A DNA stretch of 64,000 bases, from positions 868,001-932,000 of the forward strand of contig JAHQRK010000009.1 of the NCBI GenBank assembly GCA_019828595.1, read 5' to 3'. This DNA is from Aphanomyces cochlioides (Eukaryota > Oomycota > Saprolegniomycetes > Saprolegniales > Verrucalvaceae). Shown here in pieces: positions 39,001 through 49,696 of this stretch. Within the stretch, counting starts at the first letter, position 1. Each line of letters begins with the position of its first letter. The notes under the pieces are model-generated. The model saw only the letters and a list, made by a program, of their open reading frames with translations. It made no database searches and was not told where the DNA came from. The position numbers and the translations under genes are program-made.

Positions 39001-42000
39001 GCCGTCGAACCGGTGGCTACACCGACTGATACCACCGTCGAATCCACTCCAGACGCCTCTCCTGCGATCGAACCTGTGGCCGCTGAAGCGATCACGACCG
39101 TCGACACGACTGTCGCCGAGCCGACCGAAGATGTTCCTCCCGCTCCTGTCGAAGCTGTGGAAACGACCGTGACCGAAGTCGTCGAGGCTGTCCCTGCGGT
39201 AGCTCCTGTTGCGACCGACAGTGCAGAAGCAGTCGAACCAACCACAGTCCAAGTGGAACCGAGTGTGGGTGAGTCGAGCCAAGATGCGTCTCCCGCTGTC
39301 GAGAATGCTGCAGAACCAGAGCCAGCTCCAGTGGACACCACCGCGGAATCCGCGACTGAAACCTCTCCTGCGGTCGACCCAGTGGCTGCACCAACGGAAG
39401 CCGTTGTGGAACCCACGCCAGCTCCTGCCGTCGAAGCGGTGGCTGCACCAACGGAAGTCGCCGTGGAACCCACACCAGATCCTGCCGTCGAACCGGTGGC
39501 TACACCGACTGATACCACCGTCGAATCCACTCCAGACGCCTCTCCTGCGATCGAACCTGTGGCCGCTGAAGCGATCACGACCGTCGACACGACTGTCGCC
39601 GAGCCGACCGAAGATGTTCCTCCCGCTCCTGTCGAAGCTGTGGAAACGACCGTGACCGAAGTCGTCGAGGCTGTCCCTGCGGTAGCTCCTGTTGCGACCG
39701 ACAGTGCAGAAGCAGTCGAACCAACCACAGTCCAAGTGGAACCGAGTGTGGGTGAGTCGAGCCAAGATGCGTCTCCCGCTGTCGAGAATGCTGCAGAACC
39801 AGAGCCAGCTCCAGTGGACACCACCGCGGAATCCGCGACTGAAACCTCTCCTGCGGTCGACCCAGTGGCTGCACCAACGGAAGCCGTTGTGGAACCCACG
39901 CCAGCTCCTGCCGTCGAAGCGGTGGCTGCACCAACGGAAGTCGCCGTGGAACCCACACCAGATCCTGCCGTCGAACCGGTGGCTACACCGACTGATACCA
40001 CCGTCGAATCCACTCCAGACGCCTCTCCTGCGATCGAACCTGTGGCCGCTGAAGCGATCACGACCGTCGACACGACTGTCGCCGAGCCGACCGAAGATGT
40101 TCCTCCCGCTCCTGTCGAAGCTGTGGAAACGACCGTGACCGAAGTCGTCGAGGCTGTCCCTGCGGTAGCTCCTGTTGCGACCGACAGTGCAGAAGCAGTC
40201 GAACCAACCACAGTCCAAGTGGAACCGAGTGTGGGTGAGTCGAGCCAAGATGCGTCTCCCGCTGTCGAGAATGCTGCAGAACCAGAGCCAGCTCCAGTGG
40301 ACACCACCGCGGAATCCGCGACTGAAACCTCTCCTGCGGTCGACCCAGTGGCTGCACCAACGGAAGCCGTTGTGGAACCCACGCCAGCTCCTGCCGTCGA
40401 AGCGGTGGCTGCACCAACGGAAGTCGCCGTGGAACCCACACCAGATCCTGCCGTCGAACCGGTGGCTACACCGACTGATACCACCGTCGAATCCACTCCA
40501 GACGCCTCTCCTGCGATCGAACCTGTGGCCGCTGAAGCGATCACGACCGTCGACACGACTGTCGCCGAGCCGACCGAAGATGTTCCTCCCGCTCCTGTCG
40601 AAGCTGTGGAAACGACCGTGACCGAAGTCGTCGAGGCTGTCCCTGCGGTAGCTCCTGTTGCGACCGACAGTGCAGAAGCAGTCGAACCAACCACAGTCCA
40701 AGTGGAACCGAGTGTGGGTGAGTCGAGCCAAGATGCGTCTCCCGCTGTCGAGAATGCTGCAGAACCAGAGCCAGCTCCAGTGGACACCACCGCGGAATCC
40801 GCGACTGAAACCTCTCCTGCGGTCGACCCAGTGGCTGCACCAACGGAAGCCGTTGTGGAACCCACGCCAGCTCCTGCCGTCGAAGCGGTGGCTGCACCAA
40901 CGGAAGTCGCCGTGGAACCCACACCAGATCCTGCCGTCGAACCGGTGGCTACACCGACTGATACCACCGTCGAATCCACTCCAGACGCCTCTCCTGCGAT
41001 CGAACCTGTGGCCGCTGAAGCGATCACGACCGTCGACACGACTGTCGCCGAGCCGACCGAAGATGTTCCTCCCGCTCCTGTCGAAGCTGTGGAAACGACC
41101 GTGACCGAAGTCGTCGAGGCTGTCCCTGCGGTAGCTCCTGTTGCGACCGACAGTGCAGAAGCAGTCGAACCAACCACAGTCCAAGTGGAACCGAGTGTGG
41201 GTGAGTCGAGCCAAGATGCGTCTCCCGCTGTCGAGAATGCTGCAGAACCAGAGCCAGCTCCAGTGGACACCACCGCGGAATCCGCGACTGAAACCTCTCC
41301 TGCGGTCGACCCAGTGGCTGCACCAACGGAAGCCGTTGTGGAACCCACGCCAGCTCCTGCCGTCGAAGCGGTGGCTGCACCAACGGAAGTCGCCGTGGAA
41401 CCCACACCAGATCCTGCCGTCGAACCGGTGGCTACACCGACTGATACCACCGTCGAATCCACTCCAGACGCCTCTCCTGCGATCGAACCTGTGGCCGCTG
41501 AAGCGATCACGACCGTCGACACGACTGTCGCCGAGCCGACCGAAGATGTTCCTCCCGCTCCTGTCGAAGCTGTGGAAACGACCGTGACCGAAGTCGTCGA
41601 GGCTGTCCCTGCGGTAGCTCCTGTTGCGACCGACAGTGCAGAAGCAGTCGAACCAACCACAGTCCAAGTGGAACCGAGTGTGGGTGAGTCGAGCCAAGAT
41701 GCGTCTCCCGCTGTCGAGAATGCTGCAGAACCAGAGCCAGCTCCAGTGGACACCACCGCGGAATCCGCGACTGAAACCTCTCCTGCGGTCGACCCAGTGG
41801 CTGCACCAACGGAAGCCGTTGTGGAACCCACGCCAGCTCCTGCCGTCGAAGCGGTGGCTGCACCAACGGAAGTCGCCGTGGAACCCACACCAGATCCTGC
41901 CGTCGAACCGGTGGCTACACCGACTGATACCACCGTCGAATCCACTCCAGACGCCTCTCCTGCGATCGAACCTGTGGCCGCTGAAGCGATCACGACCGTC

Positions 42001-45000
42001 GACACGACTGTCGCCGAGCCGACCGAAGATGTTCCTCCCGCTCCTGTCGAAGCTGTGGAAACGACCGTGACCGAAGTCGTCGAGGCTGTCCCTGCGGTAG
42101 CTCCTGTTGCGACCGACAGTGCAGAAGCAGTCGAACCAACCACAGTCCAAGTGGAACCGAGTGTGGGTGAGTCGAGCCAAGATGCGTCTCCCGCTGTCGA
42201 GAATGCTGCAGAACCAGAGCCAGCTCCAGTGGACACCACCGCGGAATCCGCGACTGAAACCTCTCCTGCGGTCGACCCAGTGGCTGCACCAACGGAAGCC
42301 GTTGTGGAACCCACGCCAGCTCCTGCCGTCGAAGCGGTGGCTGCACCAACGGAAGTCGCCGTGGAACCCACACCAGATCCTGCCGTCGAACCGGTGGCTA
42401 CACCGACTGATACCACCGTCGAATCCACTCCAGACGCCTCTCCTGCGATCGAACCTGTGGCCGCTGAAGCGATCACGACCGTCGACACGACTGTCGCCGA
42501 GCCGACCGAAGATGTTCCTCCCGCTCCTGTCGAAGCTGTGGAAACGACCGTGACCGAAGTCGTCGAGGCTGTCCCTGCGGTAGCTCCTGTTGCGACCGAC
42601 AGTGCAGAAGCAGTCGAACCAACCACAGTCCAAGTGGAACCGAGTGTGGGTGAGTCGAGCCAAGATGCGTCTCCCGCTGTCGAGAATGCTGCAGAACCAG
42701 AGCCAGCTCCAGTGGACACCACCGCGGAATCCGCGACTGAAACCTCTCCTGCGGTCGACCCAGTGGCTGCACCAACGGAAGCCGTTGTGGAACCCACGCC
42801 AGCTCCTGCCGTCGAAGCGGTGGCTGCACCAACGGAAGTCGCCGTGGAACCCACACCAGATCCTGCCGTCGAACCGGTGGCTACACCGACTGATACCACC
42901 GTCGAATCCACTCCAGACGCCTCTCCTGCGATCGAACCTGTGGCCGCTGAAGCGATCACGACCGTCGACACGACTGTCGCCGAGCCGACCGAAGATGTTC
43001 CTCCCGCTCCTGTCGAAGCTGTGGAAACGACCGTGACCGAAGTCGTCGAGGCTGTCCCTGCGGTAGCTCCTGTTGCGACCGACAGTGCAGAAGCAGTCGA
43101 ACCAACCACAGTCCAAGTGGAACCGAGTGTGGGTGAGTCGAGCCAAGATGCGTCTCCCGCTGTCGAGAATGCTGCAGAACCAGAGCCAGCTCCAGTGGAC
43201 ACCACCGCGGAATCCGCGACTGAAACCTCTCCTGCGGTCGACCCAGTGGCTGCACCAACGGAAGCCGTTGTGGAACCCACGCCAGCTCCTGCCGTCGAAG
43301 CGGTGGCTGCACCAACGGAAGTCGCCGTGGAACCCACACCAGATCCTGCCGTCGAACCGGTGGCTACACCGACTGATACCACCGTCGAATCCACTCCAGA
43401 CGCCTCTCCTGCGATCGAACCTGTGGCCGCTGAAGCGATCACGACCGTCGACACGACTGTCGCCGAGCCGACCGAAGATGTTCCTCCCGCTCCTGTCGAA
43501 GCTGTGGAAACGACCGTGACCGAAGTCGTCGAGGCTGTCCCTGCGGTAGCTCCTGTTGCGACCGACAGTGCAGAAGCAGTCGAACCAACCACAGTCCAAG
43601 TGGAACCGAGTGTGGGTGAGTCGAGCCAAGATGCGTCTCCCGCTGTCGAGAATGCTGCAGAACCAGAGCCAGCTCCAGTGGACACCACCGCGGAATCCGC
43701 GACTGAAACCTCTCCTGCGGTCGACCCAGTGGCTGCACCAACGGAAGCCGTTGTGGAACCCACGCCAGCTCCTGCCGTCGAAGCGGTGGCTGCACCAACG
43801 GAAGTCGCCGTGGAACCCACACCAGATCCTGCCGTCGAACCGGTGGCTACACCGACTGATACCACCGTCGAATCCACTCCAGACGCCTCTCCTGCGATCG
43901 AACCTGTGGCCGCTGAAGCGATCACGACCGTCGACACGACTGTCGCCGAGCCGACCGAAGATGTTCCTCCCGCTCCTGTCGAAGCTGTGGAAACGACCGT
44001 GACCGAAGTCGTCGAGGCTGTCCCTGCGGTAGCTCCTGTTGCGACCGACAGTGCAGAAGCAGTCGAACCAACCACAGTCCAAGTGGAACCGAGTGTGGGT
44101 GAGTCGAGCCAAGATGCGTCTCCCGCTGTCGAGAATGCTGCAGAACCAGAGCCAGCTCCAGTGGACACCACCGCGGAATCCGCGACTGAAACCTCTCCTG
44201 CGGTCGACCCAGTGGCTGCACCAACGGAAGCCGTTGTGGAACCCACGCCAGCTCCTGCCGTCGAAGCGGTGGCTGCACCAACGGAAGTCGCCGTGGAACC
44301 CACACCAGATCCTGCCGTCGAACCGGTGGCTACACCGACTGATACCACCGTCGAATCCACTCCAGACGCCTCTCCTGCGATCGAACCTGTGGCCGCTGAA
44401 GCGATCACGACCGTCGACACGACTGTCGCCGAGCCGACCGAAGATGTTCCTCCCGCTCCTGTCGAAGCTGTGGAAACGACCGTGACCGAAGTCGTCGAGG
44501 CTGTCCCTGCGGTAGCTCCTGTTGCGACCGACAGTGCAGAAGCAGTCGAACCAACCACAGTCCAAGTGGAACCGAGTGTGGGTGAGTCGAGCCAAGATGC
44601 GTCTCCCGCTGTCGAGAATGCTGCAGAACCAGAGCCAGCTCCAGTGGACACCACCGCGGAATCCGCGACTGAAACCTCTCCTGCGGTCGACCCAGTGGCT
44701 GCTACCAACGGAAGCCGTTGTGGAACCCACGCCAGCTCCTGCCGTCGAAGCGGTGGCTGCACCAACGGAAGTCGCCGTGGAACCCACACCAGATCCTGCC
44801 GTCGAACCGGTGGCTACACCGACTGATACCACCGTCGAATCCACTCCAGACGCCTCTCCTGCGATCGAACCTGTGGCCGCTGAAGCGATCACGACCGTCG
44901 ACACGACTGTCGCCGAGCCGACCGAAGATGTTCCTCCCGCTCCTGTCGAAGCTGTGGAAACGACCGTGACCGAAGTCGTCGAGGCTGTCCCTGCGGTAGC

Positions 45001-46124
45001 TCCTGTTGCGACCGACAGTGCAGAAGCAGTCGAACCAACCACAGTCCAAGTGGAACCGAGTGTGGGTGAGTCGAGCCAAGATGCGTCTCCCGCTGTCGAG
45101 AATGCTGCAGAACCAGAGCCAGCTCCAGTGGACACCACCGCGGAATCCGCGACTGAAACCTCTCCTGCGGTCGACCCAGTGGCTGCACCAACGGAAGCCG
45201 TTGTGGAACCCACGCCAGCTCCTGCCGTCGAAGCGGCGGCTGCACCAACGGAAGTCGCCGTGGAACCCACACCAGATCCTGCCGTCGAACCGGTGGCTAC
45301 ACCGACTGATACCACCGTCGAATCCACTCCAGACGCCTCTCCTGCGATCGAACCTGTGGCCGCTGAAGCGATCACGACCGTCGACACGACTGTCGCCGAG
45401 CCGACCGAAGATGTTCCTCCCGCTCCTGTCGAAGCTGTGGAAACGACCGTGACCGAAGTCGTCGAGGCTGTCCCTGCGGTAGCTCCTGTTGCGACCGACA
45501 GTGCAGAAGCAGTCGAACCAACCACAGTCCAAGTGGAACCGAGTGTGGGTGAGTCGAGCCAAGATGCGTCTCCCGCTGTCGAGAATGCTGCAGAACCAGA
45601 GCCAGCTCCAGTGGACGCCATCGTTCAGCCCATTCAGATCATGCCTGTTAGCCTGACTCAGGTGAAGAATGCTGAAAAATCGTTTATTGATGGCAATGGT
45701 ATTTCCAAGTTTGATGCTCTATCGTAACTTTATTTAGACTTGAAATTGGATTGCTTGGATGAGTCGGAACCACCGACGCCTCGCGGGTTCAGTATGCACT
45801 TGGACGATACAACAACAAATTCAAGTCCAATTCCTGATTATCTCTTTCCGAAGAAGCCTGTTGATACGAAAGTGAAGCCATCTGTGGAATCTAATTCCCG
45901 TCAGGGATATTTCTCTCGTGCAATATCCCTCAGCAGTAGCGAAGACTCGATGGAAGAGGCAGTCGAACCTCCAATTATTGCCCCTAAGGACACAGCATCA
46001 GCCGAAATGAGCGGTTCAATCCCAGCCCAAGCGTCGATTGGGTATGTTGTGACGTCGAAGGCTTCCTTTATCAATCTCATGTAGATTGAAATCCAGGCTC
46101 ATGGGATGGTGGAAAGACAATTAA
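27032..46124 (+). CDS. Giant coiled-coil, IQ-motif protein with 161-residue tandem repeats (about 6,300 residues)
   Basis: Exons 27032-27642, 27687-28017, 28060-45698, 45738-46041 and 46085-46124 total 18,925 nt. That is 6,308 codons plus one base, matching the net +1 of three single-base lesions (near 32700, 38700 and 44702); read literally, the frame stops at 32892. Order: Pro-rich N-terminus; coiled coil (27,570-29,150); about 12 IQ motifs (29,150-29,280 and 29,600-30,315, for example AAEKIQARSRGYLVR, AVCKIQAGIKGFVDR), expected to bind calmodulin-like proteins; two copies of an unknown domain (29,356-29,590 and 30,385-30,630); an acidic linker; the repeat array; and a short unique C-terminus ending LMGWWKDN. 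No motor domain is seen. It resembles a cytoskeletal or flagellar scaffold; function unknown. Confidence 0.75.
32254..45615 (+). repeat. 483-bp in-frame tandem repeat array, 27 copies plus a 320-bp partial copy
   Basis: Copies start at 32254, 32736 and 33219, then every 483 bp to 44813 and 45296 (intervals 482 or 484 where a lesion occurs). The unit codes 161 residues using only A, T, P, D, V, E, S, I, Q, G and N: acidic, without Lys, Arg, His, Leu, Met, Cys or aromatics. Copies are nearly identical, even at silent positions. I saw only isolated changes, such as V to I at 33867, V to A at 45237, and a few in copy 1 near 32700-32730. The true copy number may differ, because such arrays are difficult to assemble. 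Confidence 0.95.
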
Positions 46125-46254
46125 CATGTCGTATTTATGCCACTTGTCGCTCATCAACTGCGACGGCGTGCTTTAGTTCTAGAATATTAAATTAACCTTT
46201 TTGTTGCCCTCATCTCATGTGTGCACATGTCTTCCTTCGCCTTCAGTATCGAAA

Positions 46255-46605
46255 ATGTCGAGTGAATTCGCTGGAGTCAGAGTTGGCAAGTCCACTACTT
46301 GCCTACGCAGACGGGAACGGAAAATCAAAAGATGTCAGAAACGCCATCAACTTTGTGCAAGCCAACTTGGATTTCCTGACTTTCCACAGCATCAATTCAA
46401 ATCCCGTCAAGAGCATGAAGAGTATGAAGAGGTGTTGCGTCTACTGCTTGATATTGCTTTAATGCCAGACATGCCGGAGATTTCAGTAGACTTGGCGCTA
46501 TGTGATCCACTTCCTTTTACTGTCGACAAAATCACCACTGACGACTTATCCAATGCTGAAGTTGGGCGAGTTCTGCATGACATGGGGCTGCTTGATGACG
46601 AATGA
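46255..46605 (+). CDS. Small hypothetical protein
   Basis: Single exon, 116 residues, from the ATG at 46255 (MSSEFAGVRVGKSTTC). The N-terminal half is strongly basic (CLRRRERKIKRCQKR); the C-terminal half is acidic with helix-like spacing (EYEEVLRLLLDIALMPDMPE) and ends GRVLHDMGLLDDE. No known domain recognised. It lies 130 bp after the giant gene and is convergent with the next gene, with 10 bp between stops. Codon use is like its neighbours, so it is probably real. Confidence 0.5.
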   Translation: MSSEFAGVRVGKSTTCLRRRERKIKRCQKRHQLCASQLGFPDFPQHQFKSRQEHEEYEEVLRLLLDIALMPDMPEISVDLALCDPLPFTVDKITTDDLSNAEVGRVLHDMGLLDDE

Positions 46606-46615
46606 CGATGATAAA

Positions 46616-47227
46616 CTAGTTGAAATACAATACATTATCATTGAGGTACCGAGGAGGGTTGTCTGAGTTGACAGGTGAAGGAGGATGCCATTGAAAGAGG
46701 GATGGATCGTCTGTTAATTCCAGAGGTGTACGTATGCACGTTTCTCGACCGTGGTCAACGAGAGGATTGAGCTCAAAGGAGGGAGCGACAGCGTGGGCCT
46801 GCTTCCACTTTTCACTGACTTGTTTCTTTACTTTTCGCGGCTTGACTGGGGTCGGTGCCTCTACGTCAGGAAGCAGGGATGTATCGTATCGGCCTTCATT
46901 TTTGCTTGGACGCGGTGCATGCTTCATGATGCTTCGTCTTTCAACAGAATCAAGCTCGACGGAATCTAGTGATGGAGCTAGTTCCTTGATGCGTTTGATC
47001 TCATGTTCAAATCGTTGCGTCGAGAGAATGTCCCTAGGTGGAACCGATGGTGAAGGAACTTGGTGGGCAAAGTGAAGCGTTCGATCTGGATTCAAAAATT
47101 CTCGGTCCAAACGAACTGCATGCACAAGTTCACGTGACGTGACTGCTTGAGATGGATGCTTTGGTGCAGGCTGCCGAGCTGGAGGTCCTCTTCTTGGAGT
47201 CATTTCCTCCTCGTTGTCAGACACCAT
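46616..47227 (-). CDS. Proline-rich hypothetical protein
   Basis: Single exon, 203 residues. The ATG at 47225-47227 (MVSDNEEEMTPRRGPPARQP) is chosen over an upstream GTG extension. The protein is polar, with a short helical segment (RFEHEIKRIKELAPSL) and scattered Pro/Lys-rich stretches (PTPVKPRKVKKQ), so probably largely disordered. No domain recognised. The start codon overlaps, on the opposite strand, an ATG of a frame open into the neighbouring repeat-family relic. Confidence 0.5.
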   Translation of the reverse strand: MVSDNEEEMTPRRGPPARQPAPKHPSQAVTSRELVHAVRLDREFLNPDRTLHFAHQVPSPSVPPRDILSTQRFEHEIKRIKELAPSLDSVELDSVERRSIMKHAPRPSKNEGRYDTSLLPDVEAPTPVKPRKVKKQVSEKWKQAHAVAPSFELNPLVDHGRETCIRTPLELTDDPSLFQWHPPSPVNSDNPPRYLNDNVLYFN

Positions 47228-47345
47228 GGCAGTATTGTCTTTTTCGTCAAAATTTGTGAAAAACGGTGAAAAAATATACACATTTCAATCGAAATATTCA
47301 CCAAAAGAGAGGAGAAAATTCACGCTCACCGTCACTCGACTTGAA

Positions 47346-48334
47346 ATGGAAGACACATTGATCACGACACCCTCACCGGGAACTAGACAGCTTCGAAGGA
47401 GCCCTAGACTCGATGCGTCTATACACAGCATACAGGAAGGTGTCTACAAGGTCACTGTAGACTGCAGACTAAAGGAAACGGTCAATCAACGCAATTCCAG
47501 CGCCACAAATCTCGGCGTTCATGTTGTGGATGGACAAAACTGGACTGAGATCAAGCAAAAGCTTTGGAATATATGCTCAAGCAACCTTCAAAAAAGGGCT
47601 ATACTGAGTGGAAACCCACCCATTTAGACCATGTCAGACACGGGCCCTTCCTTGGAACTGTTCGACAGCTACGTATCTCTGCAGAACAAAACAACAATAC
47701 TGAACCCATGGAGCAGCGCACTGGCTCATCGCTATTTTGGAAAGAACAGAAACGAATCATTGTCTTTGTCAGCGTACAAATGGGGCAATCAACTTGGTAC
47801 GTTGCAACAACTGGTAGCCTTCAAAGAAAAGTGTATCAAACCCATGCAAACGGATCGAGGCGGTGCGGCAAACCAATTCAGCCATCAAATCATGAAAGAT
47901 CGTTTGCAAGAAAAGTGGGGATCATTGCTATCTGGACAAGATATATCCTGGATGCTATGGGCTGGCCACATAGTTCAAAAACCCACTCATGAGCATCAAC
48001 GTGAGATTGATAAGCCACCACCACCAAACCTTGTGCGATTCTTTCAGCCAATCTCAAGCGAGGCTCAACAACGCTTACTTCGAATTCAAAGAAGTGTCAC
48101 CTTGGCTTCTGATGTTGTGGACGGGTTTCTTGAAAGTCTAGCCACTCTGCGTGCGAATTATGAAGCCCAGTCGAACATTTTCAGAGCTGAAATGGACCAA
48201 ATGCACAACATGCTAAGTTCAAAAAGGCAATTATTGATGCTTTTGGCCGTGGTGTTGACATTAAGGATGATGATAGCCACGTTATCTCTGCTCTTGCAGT
48301 TATCCCAAATCAAGAGGACTCTGACCATGCTTAA
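47346..48334 (+). pseudogene. Frame-broken oomycete repeat-family protein
   Basis: From the ATG at 47346 (MEDTLITTPSPGTRQLRRSP), coding-like sequence runs to IKQKLWNICSSNLQ. It shifts to another frame (KKGYTEWKPTHLDHVRH), back again (LQNKTTILNPWSSALAHRYF ... ISWMLWAGHIVQKPTHEHQ ... PPPPNLVRFFQP ... RAEMDQMHNML), and shifts finally to a frame reading KFKKAIIDAFGRGVDI, stopping at 48332-48334. Three frame switches without plausible introns indicate decay. The WM.WA.....P.HE and PPPPNL layout is one I associate from memory with a multicopy uncharacterised family in Aphanomyces and relatives. It abuts a convergent transposase, with 20 bp between ends. Confidence 0.45.
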
Positions 48335-48354
48335 TCAATGAATTAATTGAAGAA

Positions 48355-49479
48355 TTATTCATGAGTGATTCTAGTCTCCTCATTGCTGTCACCGCACTCT
48401 GCATACTCCAGCAATTCGTCAACACTGTGCTCTTCTCCCTTTGACAATTTTATTCTATCGTTGCTGAGTCCACTACGTGGATCGAAATTGCCTTCGACCG
48501 TCCATCCACAATGTTGATAAATTTTTTGCATGTCAAAGCGTCGGAACTGCTCCACAATCTCCAAAGCAAACAACACAGTGCTCCTGTTTTTGCATTCTTG
48601 ATATTGACGCTTCATCGACTTTATCATCAAGCCGAACATGTATTCGATCGGATTGAAAAATGGGCAGAAAGCGGGTAGAAATATAGGAATAATTCCAAGC
48701 GAGCGGAGATAATATACGATATCAGGGTGACAATGCACCCTAGCACCATCCAATATCCATATAGATCCCCTTCCAGGGTATTGCTTCACTGACTTCTTTG
48801 AGTGGGCGTGGAGTCTGCAACATTCAACGAATTTTGAGCGATCAAACGTGCCATCAGTATAAAAGGTTTCAACGATGCCACCAACGTCAAGAAAGCACAA
48901 CAAAGATACTCGAGCTTTTCGCGTGAACTCACCTCGAATGCATAATTTCTCGCCTTTTATGGCATAGCTTCTTCTTCGTACCATGCCTTGGTTATCAAAG
49001 CTAACTTCGTCGAGGAATTGGATGTTCTGTTGACTCCAATCAATCATCCCCAGCTCTAGAGTGAATCGCACAATATCGGCCATCTTTATGTGGATCGCTC
49101 TGCGCTCCAGAACTTTCCAAGTCAACCCGCTTTCATGCACAATCCGCCAAATGGTCGTGATAGAGATAAACCGATTGAAATGGACTTGAAAGTCGGTTTT
49201 CGCTTCATCGAGAAACGAAAGAGGTTTCTCCATGTAGTAGTTTACTACCCATTGTCTCTGTTCGACAGTAAACAAGCCGGTGGACTTGCTTTCCCGCCTC
49301 TTATAGTTTTCATCAACTTCGAAGCGTCGAATCCAATTGTCGACGGTGTTCCTGTGCTTGTTGTAAATGATAGCAAGCCGATCTTTGGATAGACCAAGGT
49401 AATAATAGCCGTACATGGCATGCATGATTGTGTTTCTTGATGCATGAGAGCCCGAGACGGCTTGCTGAATAGCGGACAT
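48355..49479 (-). mobile_element. Tc1/mariner-IS630-like DDE transposase, intact reading frame
   Basis: A 374-residue uninterrupted frame from the ATG at 49477-49479 (MSAIQQAVSGSHASRN). It has paired helix-turn-helix segments (LSKDRLAIIYNKHRNTVDNW and ITTIWRIVHESGLTWKVL) followed by the DDE core: FLDEVSFDN, WILDGARVH, and LPAFCPFFNPIEYMFG. Thirty-four residues separate the second Asp from the Glu, the DD34E spacing of Tc1-type enzymes. Cut-and-paste transposition with TA target sites is the family mode. I could not identify terminal inverted repeats with confidence, so element borders are unknown; the enzyme may be active, or recently was. Confidence 0.85.
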
Positions 49480-49575
49480 GGACTTCACGTCGAAACACAC
49501 CGTGTACTTTGTGTGTGTGAATAAATACTGACTTCTGATTGGCTAATAAATTCCACAACGATTGCGAAAAACGAT

Positions 49576-49609
49576 ACATTCGAGCTGCCTCTCACAATTT
49601 CGAATGTAT
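49576..49609. repeat. Short inverted repeat upstream of the transposase
   Basis: ATACATTCGA and TCGAATGTAT are ten-base inverted arms separated by 14 bases, about 100 bp upstream of the transposase start. It could be part of a terminal repeat or transposase-binding site of the Tc1-like element; a matching copy on the other side was not found. Confidence 0.4.
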
Positions 49610-49696
49610 TTGACAATAATAGACTACAGTATTTTATAGGTGAAAAATATTTATGGTGTTAATCCTGTCAAGCAACCCTGACAAGCACAAAAACTG

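Noticed and set aside
32184..44789. 4,201-codon minus-strand open frame and many ~127-codon antisense frames
   Set aside because: They are mirror images of the sense repeat unit. The sense frame continues smoothly from a spliced, domain-bearing gene, whereas the antisense frames have no start context, introns or domains.
32447..45452. Repeated 148-codon Arg/Gln/Leu-rich plus-strand frames
   Set aside because: An off-frame reading of every repeat unit, stopped at the same place each time.
32254..45615. Satellite DNA or CRISPR-like array
   Set aside because: The unit length is a multiple of three, open in the gene's frame and flanked by unique coding sequence; there are no spacers between repeats.
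46201..46254. N-terminal extension of the 116-residue hypothetical protein
   Set aside because: It requires a non-ATG start and adds a sequence resembling untranslated leader; the ATG at 46255 is the first in frame.
48355..49479. Bacterial contamination or an IS630 insertion sequence
   Set aside because: The enzyme is Tc1/IS630-like, but it sits between intron-bearing eukaryotic genes and such elements are common in oomycetes.
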